Below, one piece after another: positions 10,231 to 22,158 of a stretch of 64,000 bases of DNA. The notes under the pieces are model-generated. The model had not been told where the DNA came from, searched no databases, and was given only the letters and a program-made list of their open reading frames with translations. Every line of letters begins with the position of its first letter. Within the stretch, counting starts at the first letter, position 1. The DNA is from Eonycteris spelaea (lineage: Eukaryota > Chordata > Mammalia > Chiroptera > Pteropodidae): the NCBI GenBank assembly GCA_003508835.1, contig PUFA01000003.1:10269501-10333500 (forward strand). The letters run 5' to 3'. The translations under genes were made by a program, and so were the position numbers.

Positions 10231-11639
10231 AGCACTGGTGCTTCCAAGGCCAGTGAATGAGGTTTAGCCAAAGGTGGGTGTTTGGAAAAACAGCAAGGTG
10301 GATCCATTCATTCTCGGAGGAGTCACGCTCCATCCCCCAACTTGGGGATTACTTTTGGATGATGAATGGACTCTTCATTTTCCTGTCCTGAATTTCAGAT
10401 AACCCATGGGCCCTTGTCATGGAGGCTGTGTTACAGGGGACAGCCTTCTCATGACCTTGAGTTGCACTTTCACTTTGTTGAGTTGAGAGCTCAGAGTTTC
10501 CTTCTGTGGACTTCACATTTCATGAAGGGCAGCTGTGGGGGTAGAGAAATGATCCTGAGGTAAACCCAAGGCGTGACACCCACATCCAAGACTCCATCTA
10601 CTGGCCCAGCCAAAGGCTCTCTGCTGTGCTCAGTCTCTCGCCCATGACAAAATGAGCCCATCATTTCACAATTGTAAAAAAATAAAATAAAATAAAGAAG
10701 CTAATGAATTGCATACTACATGGCATTTTGCCTATAAAATTTCTTTTTGCAACTATTGAACACTAGCAGCTGGGAAAAAAAAGGAATAACACTAATGGAA
10801 AATCTCAGCTGTGGCTTATCCCATGTGGTTCAATATCATATTTCTCTATGGACATGTGTGGTCTTGGCCATAATTTTATAATGCATGCAAATAACATCAT
10901 CCTGTTTTACTGCTGGTAAAGTTGTTCCCGAACCCTATGATGGAATTAACCATATAAACATATCATGGTGTTTGCAGAGAGCAGCAGGACTTCCAGGTGT
11001 GTTTCCACCAGCAGGTTTGGAAGCAGCTCCCTACTCCCCTCTCAGTGGGTGAGAGGTTAGGCAGAGGTGCCAGAGGGCCACCTGAGCATGTCTGTTGCAC
11101 AAGTTTATAAATAAGCCATAAATTTTATTCTTCTAGTGGCTTTAGACATAGTCCTCTGGGGGCTAGGAGAATGGGTACGTTAAAGTACAGACTTCTTTTT
11201 TAATAGCAAGGAATTCTTTTGGATGATGAAAACTGTCAGGTATAAAGAATCAACAAAGAAAACCAACAGGTAAGCTACGGATCCTCAAAAATGACTACCA
11301 CCAACAGCAAATAAAGTTGTCCCAGAATAAATTCCCCTGGTGCTTTATAAACATTATATGGGGTTAACAAGAAGGGTTCATTTTATAAGCACGGATAGTT
11401 TGCCCTTTGGCTAAGAGTGGCCAGTTAGGCAGCAGGGATAAAAGTTGAGGGGTCTGAATCCATTATAGGGACTAATAAATATTTGTGAATTAAAGAAAAT
11501 TAAAAATGCCCCTCATTATCTAGGCAATAGACACTTTTGTTCAGGGGCTGGAATCAAAAGGTTCATTTGAGCTAGTGTCTGTGCGGACTCTGTGCTCTCT
11601 ACCTCAAGATAAAAAGATGACCATCTTGTCCCAATTTGT

Positions 11640-11659
11640 AAAAAAAAAAAAAAAAAAAA
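11640..11659 (+). repeat. Poly(A) tract, A20
   Basis: An uninterrupted run of 20 A follows 'ccaatttgt'. No retrotransposon body is recognisable immediately upstream, so its origin is unclear. Confidence 0.85.
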
Positions 11660-12639
11660 TTAAAGCAGACACATCTGTCTGCTCAGTCTGCTGGGTCATC
11701 ACCTCTTTTGCTTGGATCAAGTCACTTTTTCTTTCTGGTGGACAGAACCTGGCAGGAAGAGAGAAAGGCGGTGAGTGCTTAAGAAGCCCTTGAGAGGGCT
11801 CTGTGTTGTCACTCAACCATCATCCGAGACTCCCTTTCCTTGAGATTTTCCCTGTGGTGATTGACAGGAAATGGGTTCAGAACCCTCTGCATCCTTGGGA
11901 AGGGTGTCCTTCCCTCTGATTATCTGGGTTTGCCTCTCAGACAGAGGGTGGGCAAGTGACCAGACTGGGTAATCTGTTTTGAAATTTCAGTCGTAAATCA
12001 TGAGTCAGTGCTAACTTGGTTTAGCACTGCTTTTGAAGAAATTTCAATTTTTCATTTGAATGCGAGGTGATGAGATATGACATAATTCTTAAACATGTGT
12101 ATCACACATGATTAACAGGGAGAAAAAATCCAGCCATTCTTTTAAGCTGTCCCGTCTCTGACTATTGCTAGAAAATATATTGATCTGTGAAGAATGTACA
12201 AAGCATGGTAGAAGTCAGGAGTTGACAGAACTCAAGCTTGATTTCAGTTATTTATAGCCAAATATATATGTGAAGTGTGTTTATCAATTGTGTTGAAAGA
12301 CATGGAACATACTATGAGAACCTTCTGTTTGAGTGTCAGACCAACTTGTGTAGAAGGCATTGTGCTAAATATCTTATTATCTTTGGTGTTTAATACAGAA
12401 ACCTAGGAGGTAGGTAAGGGGTGGGGCGGGGGGAAGAATTGAGCAATTTGTTCTGGGTTAAGAGAAAAGCACTGTGGTTTGGTGGGAAGAGAGGACTGGC
12501 CTGGGAGCCTTGTAGAAGGTATGTGGGTAAGCATGGGTATCATCACCAGCCCCAACCGCCATTACACTTACAGCTACTGATAGTCTGGTTTCTAACATGT
12601 AACAGACACTATGCTAAGCATTTCTCACATACAACTAAT

Positions 12640-12760
12640 TGACTCAAGAAATATTTAAGTACCAACTATGTGCTTGAAACATCGGAGAAGAAAACAGGCT
12701 CTACAGACTACTGCAGTTTGGGGGTGGAGTTGGAGAGAGACAGAGGATCATGATTAAGGA
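12640..12760 (-). repeat. L2 LINE 3' end, antisense
   Basis: The sequence 'caagaaatatttaagtaccaactatgtgcttgaaac' is the antisense L2 end (aatatttattgagcacctactatgtgccaggcac), strongly degraded. Confidence 0.5.
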
Positions 12761-14134
12761 AAATATTGTTGTGTATTATACACCATCGCGGCTAAGGCAA
12801 AAAGTCAAAGAGCTTTATCTCCATGATACCTCACAGCAATCCTATAAAGCTGATATAATCCCTGCAATGTAAATGTGTTTCCTGAGCCACCATTCATTCA
12901 TTCCTCCACTCTGGTGCTCAGTTTCTTTCTCTGTTATGTTAAGGGGTAGGATCATATGGTTTACGATTCTAAAACAGGACCTCTCCCTCACCCCTCCCCA
13001 CTACACCCATGACGACTCTACAGAGCAAGCAAAGGTGGTGCTAGGGTGAACCGGGCCACTTAGTTCTGGCAGGTGGCAGCTCCTAGGAAAGTTGCAACCC
13101 GTGGTGCTTAATGTAGAGACCTTGAGCCCTGCCAAGGCTGTTTGTATTGGATCAAAATGTTTTCTCCCCTTTACCTTCATTCTTCCAAATATTTCTCATT
13201 TTGGGGTCCCCAATCAATCAAAGGAGAATGAGCATTGATCCCAACAGTATACAAATATATCCAAGTTTCCAGATTCGAAATATTTAAATGGGAATGAATC
13301 AGATATCACAGCTGATGGATGCATTTTTCAGTTAAATTAAGCCAGTGTTTGAGTGTTTTCATTACAAAAGATAAAATGGTACACAAGTGTGCCTGTCTGT
13401 TAGAGAGAGGCTATAATCTGGCCACCTCCCTCTCTCCAAGATGCCTGCCTTTTCTTCATGGCCTTTCCCTAGGCTATGTTTGGCATCTTTGGCTCCAAAA
13501 TATGCAAGCAGGAAGCAGTTCTGGGCCCACTAGCACCACTGGAAATTCTTAGCTTCAGTGCTTCTCTCCTACATAGTCTTCCTTTTAACCACTCATCAGT
13601 AACCCACTGGAACAAGTGTTTTCTGCTGAGGTTCGGTGCCAGGTGGTAATGATAGAAGTTTTCCCTCATTATAAACACAAGCTGAGGCACTTACAGTGCT
13701 TGAACTGAGCTTGGACAGTGAGACCCAAGACCCACTGACCACATCGATTGACTGTACTGAGGGCAGAAATAGTGGTTTCGCTGGGGTTAGAAAAACAAGT
13801 GAGGACTTCAAAAGAGTTTGATGATAAATATCAGCATGAAGAAAATTCAGAAGTTAACAGGTGAAGGATCTTGCTTTCAGAGTTAGAAGCGGTTATAGAA
13901 GCTGGCCTCGTTCTGACCAACTGGACAACTTGGCCAAAGGAAAAGGCTTTCTGTTTACTTGCTCGGTGAGCCAACAGATCTCTGCATCAAGCTACATCTA
14001 TGTCTTTCACATTTTATAGTAGGTGCCTGTTCCTTTTTTAATTCTCTGGTCTTCTCTCCTTATTTCATTTACCTTTTGGTTCTTTTTAAACTGCTCCAAC
14101 TTAACCCACTTCCTCCCCTCTTCAAATCTCCCTT

Positions 14135-14245
14135 CACTATTTGGCTGACATTTTATTCGGCGCCTGCTGTATGCCAGGCACTGTGCTAAGAGCACAGAGA
14201 TAAGACAGATACCACTGCTACTCTTGGGGAGCTTTTGTTCTCAAG
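14135..14245 (-). repeat. L2 LINE 3' end, antisense
   Basis: The sequence 'cattttattcggcgcctgctgtatgccaggcactgtgctaagagcacagagataagacagataccactgctactcttggggagctt' follows the antisense L2 3' terminal sequence closely. Confidence 0.72.
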
Positions 14246-14689
14246 TCCAGGAAGTTAGCCCTGACATCACTCATCCAAGAACCATAATTTGGAAGCCACT
14301 GGTTTTCAGTTATTTCAGAGTTTATATTTATCTGCAAAATAAGCAACATCCCTTTAAGATTTTTATAGAGAAAGCAGGAAAGAGCTTCATGTTCCATACC
14401 ATCATGTAAGGACAAAGCAACATTTCACTTCAAATATTTATTTCAGGCGTAGGAAATTGTATCAGGGTGCTGTGCCCTCTTTGCAGCCTTGGTGGTCCTG
14501 AATGTGAAGGGTTTTCTGCTCTCTCCTGGAGCCAGGGAATAGCCAACCACCCATGAGTCTTTGCCTGCAGAGCCCTATTTAGGAGCAATGTCTGCACTAA
14601 GCCCTTACCACCATCCACACTGCGGAGACCTCCCTCGCTGAGTGACAGGCTTAGCTAAGTGCCTTTGCCTTTTGGGTGCTTTTACTCTG

Positions 14690-14860
14690 TGCTGATGTGT
14701 GTTCTTATATTTATGTCTAACTGCTCTATTAGATTATAAACCTCTTGAGGGCAGCCTCCCACAAGACCCAGCTGCCCGTACCTGGGTGATGCTTAAGCAA
14801 TATTCGTGCCTTGATTACATAGAGGTAATATACTTCTTCAGATGTTTGCTGGATGGATGT
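14690..14860 (+). repeat. L2 LINE 3' end, sense
   Basis: The text 'attagattataaacctcttgagggcag' followed by 'acctgggtgatgcttaagcaatattcgtgcc' and 'gatgtttgctggatgg' fits the sense L2 terminus (agactgtaagctccttgagggcag ... caataaatgtttgttgaatg). Confidence 0.6.
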
Positions 14861-15293
14861 TTCATTTGGAGCCTACTGTAGCATGAATGTAAAGACCTCC
14901 TGCATCCCCTTTCCTTGCAGGAGATCAGAGCAGGGCAGAGCATGCCAATGTACAGAAAATACTTATCAAGAGCTTCTGCACTTGGAGAGTGAAATTCATG
15001 GCCTAAATAGCTGCCCGTGAATGCTTTTTTTTTTATTTTAAGTGACATATTTAATACAAAGGGAACTTTTCAAGCTAATTTATAGGCATCTTGACCCCAA
15101 AGAATATACATTTTTCCAGCAGACAACGGTAATGTTGTACATTCTCATCTAATTAGAAGCATGTGTCACGCTTTGAAATTTGGTAATGGAAATACACCAC
15201 CATCGTTGGGTGAAGAGTCTTTAGAAAAACTGTGATGTGAATTGGATAAGGTATGTTGAATTGTGTTCCTAATGATATTTGCTTTATTTGTAG

Positions 15294-15388
15294 GAGTCAT
15301 ACCCTGGTCAAATATCATGGAAATCCTAGAGGAAAAGGATGGAGTCGACACAGAGCTGCTGGTTTATGCGATGACTTTAGTGAACAAG
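15294..15388 (+). CDS. FHOD3: FHOD3 exon B (FH3/armadillo region)
   Basis: The acceptor is tttgctttatttgtag. The exon is 95 nt: two bases complete the Gly codon begun in exon A, then 31 codons read [20 protein letters not shown] and end in YAMTLVNK. The acidic and amphipathic pattern, and the phrase [10 protein letters not shown] before TLSGLPDQ of exon C, identify it as the FHOD FH3 region. The donor is GTTGGT, with T at +3 instead of a purine, which is weak. An MLT1-type LTR starts only 12 bases after the exon. The frame is phase 0 at the end, matching exon C. Confidence 0.93.
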
Positions 15389-15400
15389 GTTGGTTGATGT

Positions 15401-15877
15401 TGTTTGGGTTGAATAATGTCCTCCCAAAAGTCATGTTGAATGTCTCCTCACCCCCAGTACCTGTGAATGTGACCTAATTTGGAAATAGGGTCCTTGAAGG
15501 TATAATCAAGTTATGATGGGGTCAGTAGGGTGAGCCTTAATCCATTATGACTGGTGTCTTCATAAGAAGAGGAAAAGAGACACACACAATGAGGGATGAT
15601 GACGTATTTGTGCGTGCATGAGGAAGACAGCCATGTGAAGACAGGGCAGAGGTTGGAGTGATGCATCTGTAAGACAAGGCATGCCATGGATTGCCAGTAA
15701 CTAATCAAGGATGAGGCAAGTAAAGACCTCCCCTAGAGCCTTCAGAGAGAGCATGGCTCTGCAGACACGTTGATATCAGACGTTCTACTCTCTCAAACTG
15801 TGAGAGAATACATTCCTATTGTTTTAAGCCACCCAGTTTGTGGTACATTGATACAACAACACTAGGAAACTAATATA
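15401..15877 (+). mobile_element. MLT1-type LTR (ERVL-MaLR), solo, sense
   Basis: The element starts TGTTTGGGTTGAATAATGTC and ends at the 'aggaaactaatata' terminus. In between are 'acctgtgaatgtgacctaatttggaaatagggtc', 'gactggtgtcttcataagaagagg', 'gccatgtgaagacagggcagaggttggagtgatgcatct' and 'gttttaagccacccagtttgtggtac', all diagnostic of MLT1A/B-like LTRs. It is about 477 bp and near full length. No internal retroviral sequence is attached. Flanking pentamers (gatgt, atgag) do not form a clean duplication. Confidence 0.88.
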
Positions 15878-16889
15878 ATGAGAAAATCTGAAATTTACCC
15901 TCTGGCTAAGAGCCACATCATGTAGACCCTCCATCACGGTGGCTGGTGAAGAAGCTGCAGTGTGCTTCTTCACAGGAGAAAACGGTTTACACCCATGCAT
16001 GGTGTGTGTGCATGCATGCCGCTGGGCAGAAATGTGAAGGTCCGTGAGTGTCTGCAGAGCTTCCTGTGCTTTGGTCGTTTCTAGTAAATCAAAAAGATAT
16101 CAGCGAGAATTTTATGACCACTTTTCCTATCAAGGTGTCCTCTTAAAACTATTTTTCCTTAAGAAAATAAATTAGCAAGTTTTACTCTAAGGAAATAGTT
16201 CACAGTCAGGAAGAGATAAAGGTGCTCTTGTTCCACTGCTCCTCGAATTCTGACTGCTGGGGGTGAGATAAGGATTCCTGGGCGTAGGTCCTATTCACCT
16301 TCTAAAATGGTGACTACACCCTTGTGCTCCTGTTCCTCGCATCATGTCCCTCCTTAGTTACCACCTTGCAGGGCAGTTGTAGGCTTCAGTATCCATCCCC
16401 AGAGATGCTGTTCTGACAGAAGGTCCCATGCTGGCCTGGGACAGCCCACTCTTGGCACTGGAGTTCCTGCATTCCGGTGCCTCGGTCTCTTCCTCTTTAA
16501 CAACTGAGTTTGGGGTGGGAGTGGTTATCCTGCAGACTGCTACACGCTAGGCCCCAGGCCCCACATCAACTCCCCCTCCCCCATGAGCCTTCTTTCATAC
16601 CCTCCAGAGAAGACCCAGAATCTCTTCCTGAAATATAACTGGAGAAACATTTCCCATGATGAACTAGGGACAAATTAGTAGAAAGCAACATAATTATAAG
16701 TAGTAACCTCTGGATAGTAAAATGTTGAGCAAACTCCAAGGATTAAAACAGTATGGTCCTGGCTTTTTGCATAGCAGATTGATGATTGTAGCATAAGAAT
16801 GCCGAAATAGATCCCAGTGCACAGAACAACTTACCCTGTGGCTGAAAGCAGTGGGGATGGGGTAGCTTCATTCCTGCTTGGGAAGGTCT

Positions 16890-17400
16890 TGCTAAATCGA
16901 AATAAATCAAAACATGCTTTGACCATATACCAAAATAAATTCCGGATCAATTAAAGAGTTCAATGTCAGACATCAAACCATAGATAATGAGAAGGAACTA
17001 GAGATAAAGATTAATTGGTCTCTGGTAGATAAAGGTTATTTTTTTAATAAAACCAGTCAAGAAAAATTCCAAAGGAAAGGACTTAAATATTCCAGTGCCC
17101 AAAATTCTAAAAGGCCTTATTCATAAGTGAAAACCACAAATAAAAACTAAAGGCAACTGACAAATTGGGAAATTCTCTGCAAAAAGTAGGGCAGACAATG
17201 ACACTATCCTAAATATGTTAAGAACCCAGTCAAAAAATAGCATTAAACCTACCAAGATTAAAAGAAACATACAGCAAAACAAGAAGACACAGTTTTCCTC
17301 CCATCACATTGGCAGTAGTTGCTTTTTAATGAAAAGCGTTTGTGGGTGAGGACACGGGAAACTCTACTATAGTCCTAGTGGGGAATGACCACCACTTGTC
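16890..17400 (+). repeat. Old L1 (L1M) 3' ORF2 fragment, sense
   Basis: The text 'accatataccaaaataaattccggatcaattaaagagttcaatgtcagacatcaaaccata' followed by 'ggcaactgacaaattggga' and, near 17340, 'gtgggtgaggacacgggaaact' follows the order of the L1 ORF2 3' part. It has many stops and no intact frame. Confidence 0.72.
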
Positions 17401-18539
17401 TGCAGATAATAATTTTGCTTTTGTTTTAACAATCTGTAAGTTTTTATTTTAGGATGCAGTTTTAAAGCAATTTTCTGTTTTTTTGAAGATTAAAGTCATC
17501 CATTTTCTGCCACTTTCAGTCACTGACATTGTTTTGGAAAACACTGAGTTCAGCGGAGAATGGAAATTTTGCCCTTGCACAGTGTTTTCCGTTGTAATGC
17601 TATCCGTCTTATTGGTAAAGGCCATGCTCGGCTGTTCTAATGATCCTGGCAGCATCCGCATGGTGTGGCCGTTCTGGTGCCAATCACTGGCGAGGACCCA
17701 GTGTGTGTCACACTCTCCTTGGCATCCTCTGACGTTTAATGTCCAGGAATTCCTTGCTTACTCTTTCTCTTCTGGCTGTTCTGTCTCATCTTTTGTTAGT
17801 TCTGGCATAGGGGAAGTCCAGAAAGGTCCTGAGAACATTACTTCAAATGTCATCTTTTCCTCAAAAAGGTCAACAGACTGCTGGCACCCACACTGCATTT
17901 GTTTTCTATTGTTGAATTTTAGCTGTGTTCATCGCCTCAGTGAGTACAGACCTCTAGATCCCAAACAAAATAATGAAGTCAAATGTTTCATGGGTCCAGA
18001 AAAGATTCAGATTCTGAAATCTAGGAAATAATTACAGTATATTGCTTTTCTAACTTTTCTTTCAACAAAATAAAAGGTGGCCTGATAACATGGAGTTCAA
18101 GAAATTAACATTTTATGACTAAACAATTCTAGCCTGCTCATGGCTCTGAGACTGAAATCTGCTTCCTTTGTTAAAGAGGGACTTTAATGGGGGTGGAGGA
18201 CGCGGTCCAAGGTCCAGACTAACTACTACCTCCATCCTTCCCCCTGCCTCCCACCCCATGTCCTCGGAAGATCTGAGGGAGAATCAGAAACTATCCATTT
18301 CTCACCCTGCAAGCTGTCTTGATCCAGATGAAATTTCCTCAGTGGAAATCTCCCCCTTGTCCGGGGCAGGAGACTGGGAGCTCAGGTAGTGACCACCTTG
18401 TAGAGCAGAACGAGGCAGATGCGGGGGATGAGTAACAGGGGTGTTACTGTGGTGCTGGCTTTGAGTGGTCAGGGAAGGAAGACCTCAGGGAGCCCAGGGA
18501 GAGACACTGGATGGGATTCATGCTTAGTATTTGCCTTTG

Positions 18540-19045
18540 TTTCTAATTTTGTTATTGTTTTTTAATTACCGTACACCAAAATCAACTTTTCTTCCTTTGG
18601 TAGTTAGCTGTATAAGTTTTAACATATGTAGTTATTGATAGCCTTCATAAATAGGATATAGAACATGTCCCCTCAAATCTCTCTATTGTTATCTCTTTGT
18701 GGTGACATCTTGATCCCCTGTTCATGCCCCTGACAAGCACTGATTTATTCTCTATCACTATAGAGTTGTCATTTCAAAAATGTCACAAGGCCTTGTATAG
18801 GATGTATGCCTCAGATTGGCTTTTCTTAGCGTAATGACTTTAAGATTCACCTCTGGAGCCGCATGTGTTAATAGTTCATTCCTTCCTGCTACTGTGCAGT
18901 ATCCATTGTAGATACACCACGGTTTATCTCTTCACCCACCATGGGAGATTTTGGTGTTTACTGCTTTTGGCATTCACAGATAATGCTGTTGTGAACATTT
19001 GGGTTCAGGCTTTTGCCATGCTGGTTTTTCCTACAAGAAAAATGT
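18540..19045 (-). repeat. Old L1 (L1M) fragment, antisense
   Basis: The phrases 'gtgcagtatccattgtagatacaccacggtttatc', 'agataatgctgttgtgaacatttgggttcaggcttttg' and 'ttcatttcaaaaatgtc' correspond to the antisense L1M 3' region. Confidence 0.65.
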
Positions 19046-20520
19046 GATGAAATCAGTAAAAACCCAGGGAGAAGAAACTAAAATGCCCTTTAGTTAGGAA
19101 AGAGATTTCTGAGATGCCTGTAAAGATTTACCTGTCATAAGCCCTTGCAAGATAAGGTCTGAGAGAAAGCAGGAAGCAGGTCATGAGGTCTCTTGATACA
19201 CCAAGAGACATTTGCCCCCAAAGACTTTTCTGGAGTAGTTGCCACCTTTGCCAGAAGTAGGCACCTTAGCGGTAAGGTATCAGGGTAGAAATGGGAGGAC
19301 AGGGCCCAGGGAGAGGTGGGACCATGGCAAGATGGCTCAGTCTGGTAGAGAATAGCTTAAAAAGGTGAACGTGTGTTTCTAGGATGTATAGTCCTCTCCA
19401 ATGCAGGTGAAGAATGAAGCTGCATTTGTTTGTGGCATAAGGTCACCTACCCTGCAGCCACACATACAAAAAAGGTAGGGGTAGGCAGGCTTGGCTCAAG
19501 CCCACGTTTTCACAGTGCAAATGACAAATTACCTTTAAATTCCCTTAGTTCTGGACCTATTATTGAGCAAGGGCTCTGTGAGTCTATTTTGTTACATAGA
19601 CCTATTTGTTTAATTATTTAAGTAACCCCTCCAACTCATCATGATTGGGCTTCTTAAAGTGATGGGATTAGGGCTAGGAATTCAACTCCCTGTAAAATTC
19701 CGAGAGAAAGAACCTCAGTGGACTTTCACCAGGGAGAAAGGCAAAGAAGTGGGGGGACCAAGAAGTGAGAAGGCTGCCAAAGGCCTCATGCTGCGTCTCA
19801 TCCTGGCCCCTGCACTGTTGTGTAGAAAGTTTTTAACCTAACAGGAAATGTCAACTCACTGCACCTCCCAACGTTAGCCCTCCCTGGCCTTGGTATTGCC
19901 ATTTCCGTATCCTCATCTGTTAACAAGTTCAAGAGTTTTCCCTAAAACCAAAGGATGAGCTGTTCTGATAACAGGCTTCTTTCACTGGGGGCTTGTGTTT
20001 TTAGTTAGCGTTGGGAGCCAGGGGCAGTGCCACGGGCTGTCGTGCCTGATAATGCCATGGTGACTGCCTTGCCCAGGAAATGTGCTTTCACACTTGGCCG
20101 CTTAGGTGTGTGTACCTATTTATTACAACTTCTGACTGGTTCAAAACCTCTAGTTCTGTGTCTTTACTGGGCCCCCGACTAAGTTATTAAATCTCCATTA
20201 TTTTTCCTTTGTTTCTGATCTCAGCAGCAGTGTGTTGTATCCATTTTGCTTAGCATAGAAAGGAAAAAGCCATTATTTTGTTATGAATACATTCTTTTCA
20301 ATATTAGTAGTTTCAAAATAGAAGTATTATAGGAGTTGGTGATTTGAAATGATCCTTATGAAAGCATTTGTCTTTTTTCTTCTAAAGCAGGTTGCCATGT
20401 TTACAACAATTTTGAAATATAGGTAGGGTGCTTAGAAATGCAAAAATAGTGAAATAAATAGCAAGTAAAGACCTGTGTCTGAAATTCGAGGCCAGAATAA
20501 TTTGCATAGAATGATTCCAG

Positions 20521-20690
20521 GGAGGCTAATAGCAGTCTGAGCACAAGGTTTATCCCAGGTCTTCAGTAACTTCCTGTTACCTCAGGCAAATCCCTTCCAT
20601 CCTGGCCTTTACTGCTCTCATTTATAAGATAAGGGGCTGTAGTAAATCCCTTTAAGGGCCCTTCCAGTTCTGAGCAGGGGCCTTGTGTGA
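20521..20690 (+). repeat. MIR SINE fragment
   Basis: The text contains 'cttcctgttacctcaggcaaatccctt', 'ctctcatttataagataaggggctg' and 'agggcccttccagttctgag', as in the MIR family 3' half, in sense orientation. Confidence 0.6.
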
Positions 20691-20794
20691 GATCATCCTT
20701 CTTATAAGAGAGGCAGAATACAAAGGGAAGTCGGCTTTTCCTTTCTTAGATTGTTGTTGTTATTATTTGTCTCTGGGTTGCTGCTTTGGAATTT

Positions 20795-20945
20795 CTCATG
20801 TTTTCCTAAGTTTTCCTAAGTTTTCCTAAGTTTCCTAAGTTTCCTAAGTTTCCTAAGTTTCCTCATGTTTTCCTAAGTTTTCCTAAGTTTTCCTAAGTTT
20901 CCTAAGTTTCCTAAGTTTCCTAAGTTTCCTCATGTTTTCCTAAGT
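20795..20945 (+). repeat. Minisatellite with a 67-bp higher-order unit
   Basis: The unit consists of three decamers TTTTCCTAAG, three nonamers TTTCCTAAG and one terminal decamer TTTCCTCATG, 67 bp in all. Positions 20801-20867 and 20868-20934 are identical copies, and a third copy starts at 20935 and breaks after one decamer. A degenerate terminator (tttctcatg) precedes the first copy, suggesting an earlier unit. Confidence 0.95.
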
Positions 20946-21055
20946 TTCATAGACCAAGGGAAGGCCTACCACACTAGTAGAAAAAGGAATCATCAAATTG
21001 TTATCACTCCAGCTGCTGGTAGATTGATTTTAACATGAGTTTCTGATCACTGGGT

Positions 21056-21610
21056 ATGTTGGTTTTCCATTGCCATGTAACGAATCACCACAAATTTGCA
21101 GCTTAAAACAGCACAGATTTATCATCTCACAGTTTCCATGGGATGGTGTCCAGCACTGCCTAGTTGGGTCCTCTGCTCAGAGTCTCACAAGGCTGCAGTC
21201 AAGGTGTCAACTGGGGATGGAGTCTCATCTGAGGCTTGGGGTCCTCTTCCAAGCTTTTGTGGTTGTTGGCAGAGCTCATTTCCTTGCAGCTGTAGAACTC
21301 ATGGTGGCTTGCTGCTGCTTCGTGGCCAGCAGGACAGTCACTGTTCTAGTCTCTGAGCTGGGGTAAGTGCCTTAACACACATTCAGATGGCTTGTCTGAT
21401 TAGGTCCGGCCCCCCAGGATGTTCTCCCTTTTGATTAACTCAAAATCAACTGATTTGGGACCTTAAAGAGATCTGTAAAACCCCTTCACCTTTGCTATGT
21501 AATATAACCTGTATGTAACCTAATCTTGGGAGTGTCCCGCTTGCCCTCAAGGGGAGGGAAGCACACAGCACCTGTATAACATGGGACAGGATCTCGGGGT
21601 TCATTCTGCT
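21056..21610 (-). mobile_element. MLT-type LTR (ERVL-MaLR), antisense
   Basis: The text starts 'tatgttggttttccattgccatgtaacgaatcaccacaaatttgcagcttaaaacagcacagatttatcatctcacagtt'. It continues 'gggtcctctgctcagagtctcacaaggctgcagtcaaggtgtc', 'tgattaggtcc..ccccccaggat' and 'cttttgattaactcaaaatcaactgatt', ending near 'ctcaaggggaggg..cac'. This order is typical of the reverse strand of MLT1-like LTRs. It ends about 160 bp before exon C. The subfamily is not certain. Confidence 0.65.
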
Positions 21611-21767
21611 TACACTAAAGAACTTTTATCTCAGATGAACTTGCCGTCTGCCTTGCCTTTTCCCCTGTTGTTATAATTATGGCCATGGGCTACCTTGTGA
21701 AAAATGCCTTGAGAGCCTTGAGACAGTTCCCTAAGACATGTCCATGTTCTGTTCTTTCTTCATCCAG

Positions 21768-21911
21768 ACGTTGTCAGGACTGCCAGACCAAGACACCTTC
21801 TATGATGTGGTGGACTGCCTGGAGGAGCTGGGCATTGCAGCTGTGTCCCAGAGGCACTTGAACAAGAAAGGGACTGACCTGGACTTAGTGGAGCAATTGA
21901 ACATTTATGAG
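21768..21911 (+). CDS. FHOD3: FHOD3 exon C (end of FH3 region)
   Basis: The acceptor is ttctttcttcatccag and the donor is GTAACA. The exon is 144 nt, exactly 48 codons in phase 0. It begins TLSGLPDQDTFYDVVDCLEE and ends LVEQLNIYE. It continues the helical armadillo-like part of the N-terminal regulatory region. The peptide is highly similar to what I remember of mammalian FHOD3, which points to strong purifying selection here compared with exons E and F. Junctions with B (…VNK) and D (VALRQE…) are both phase 0. Confidence 0.94.
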
Positions 21912-21988
21912 GTAACAGAATATGCCTTTTTCTAAGGCATCTCAAAGCTTGGACAAATGTCAAAGGCCCAGGTAATCACGTTCTAAAC

Positions 21989-22158
21989 CTGTGGTTCTGA
22001 GTGTAGTATAGCAGCACTCACAACACCTGGGAGTTATTCACAGAGCAAGTTCTTAGTCTCCAGCCCAGACCTGCTGAATCAGACACTCAGGGTGCCCAGC
22101 AGTCTGTTATACAAGCCTCCTGGTGATCCTGATGCATACTCAAGTGGGAGAAGCACTG
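21989..22158 (-). mobile_element. MER5A-type hAT element
   Basis: The interior reads 'tctccagcccagacctgctgaatcagacactcagggtgcccagcagtctgt' and 'tcctggtgatcctgatgcatactcaagt', ending 'aagcactg'. This is the 189-bp MER5A family. The first bases, 'tgtggttctgag', match the terminal inverted repeat. Confidence 0.8.

Larger units (their letters stand above)
8597..15293 (+). other. FHOD3: Intron between exons A and B
   Basis: This 6.7-kb intron holds a sense L2 (about 8815-9385), a Tigger1-type end (9799-10002), the hybrid tRNA/5S SINE (10009-10230), an A20 run (11640-11659), and L2 pieces near 12640-12760, 14135-14245 and 14690-14860. I recognised nothing in most of 10235-12635 or in 12765-14130. 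Confidence 0.8.
15389..21767 (+). other. FHOD3: Intron between exons B and C
   Basis: This 6.4-kb intron holds an MLT1-type LTR at its very start, a sense L1M fragment (about 16890-17400), an antisense L1M fragment (18540-19045), a MIR (20521-20690), the 67-bp-unit minisatellite (20795-20945) and an antisense MLT-type LTR (about 21056-21610). The stretches 15880-16885, 17405-18535 and 19050-20515 gave no recognisable element. The longest open frame in the window (17483-18031) lies here and looks like chance. Confidence 0.8.

Noticed and set aside
15401..15877. Intact endogenous retrovirus behind the MLT1-type LTR
   Set aside because: Only the LTR is present. No second LTR in the same orientation nearby and no gag or pol frames follow.
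17483..18031. Open frame of 182 codons on the + strand, the longest in the window
   Set aside because: It lies within an intron, has no recognisable domain, no splice context and mixed composition. In 64 kb read in six frames, about one frame of this length is expected by chance.
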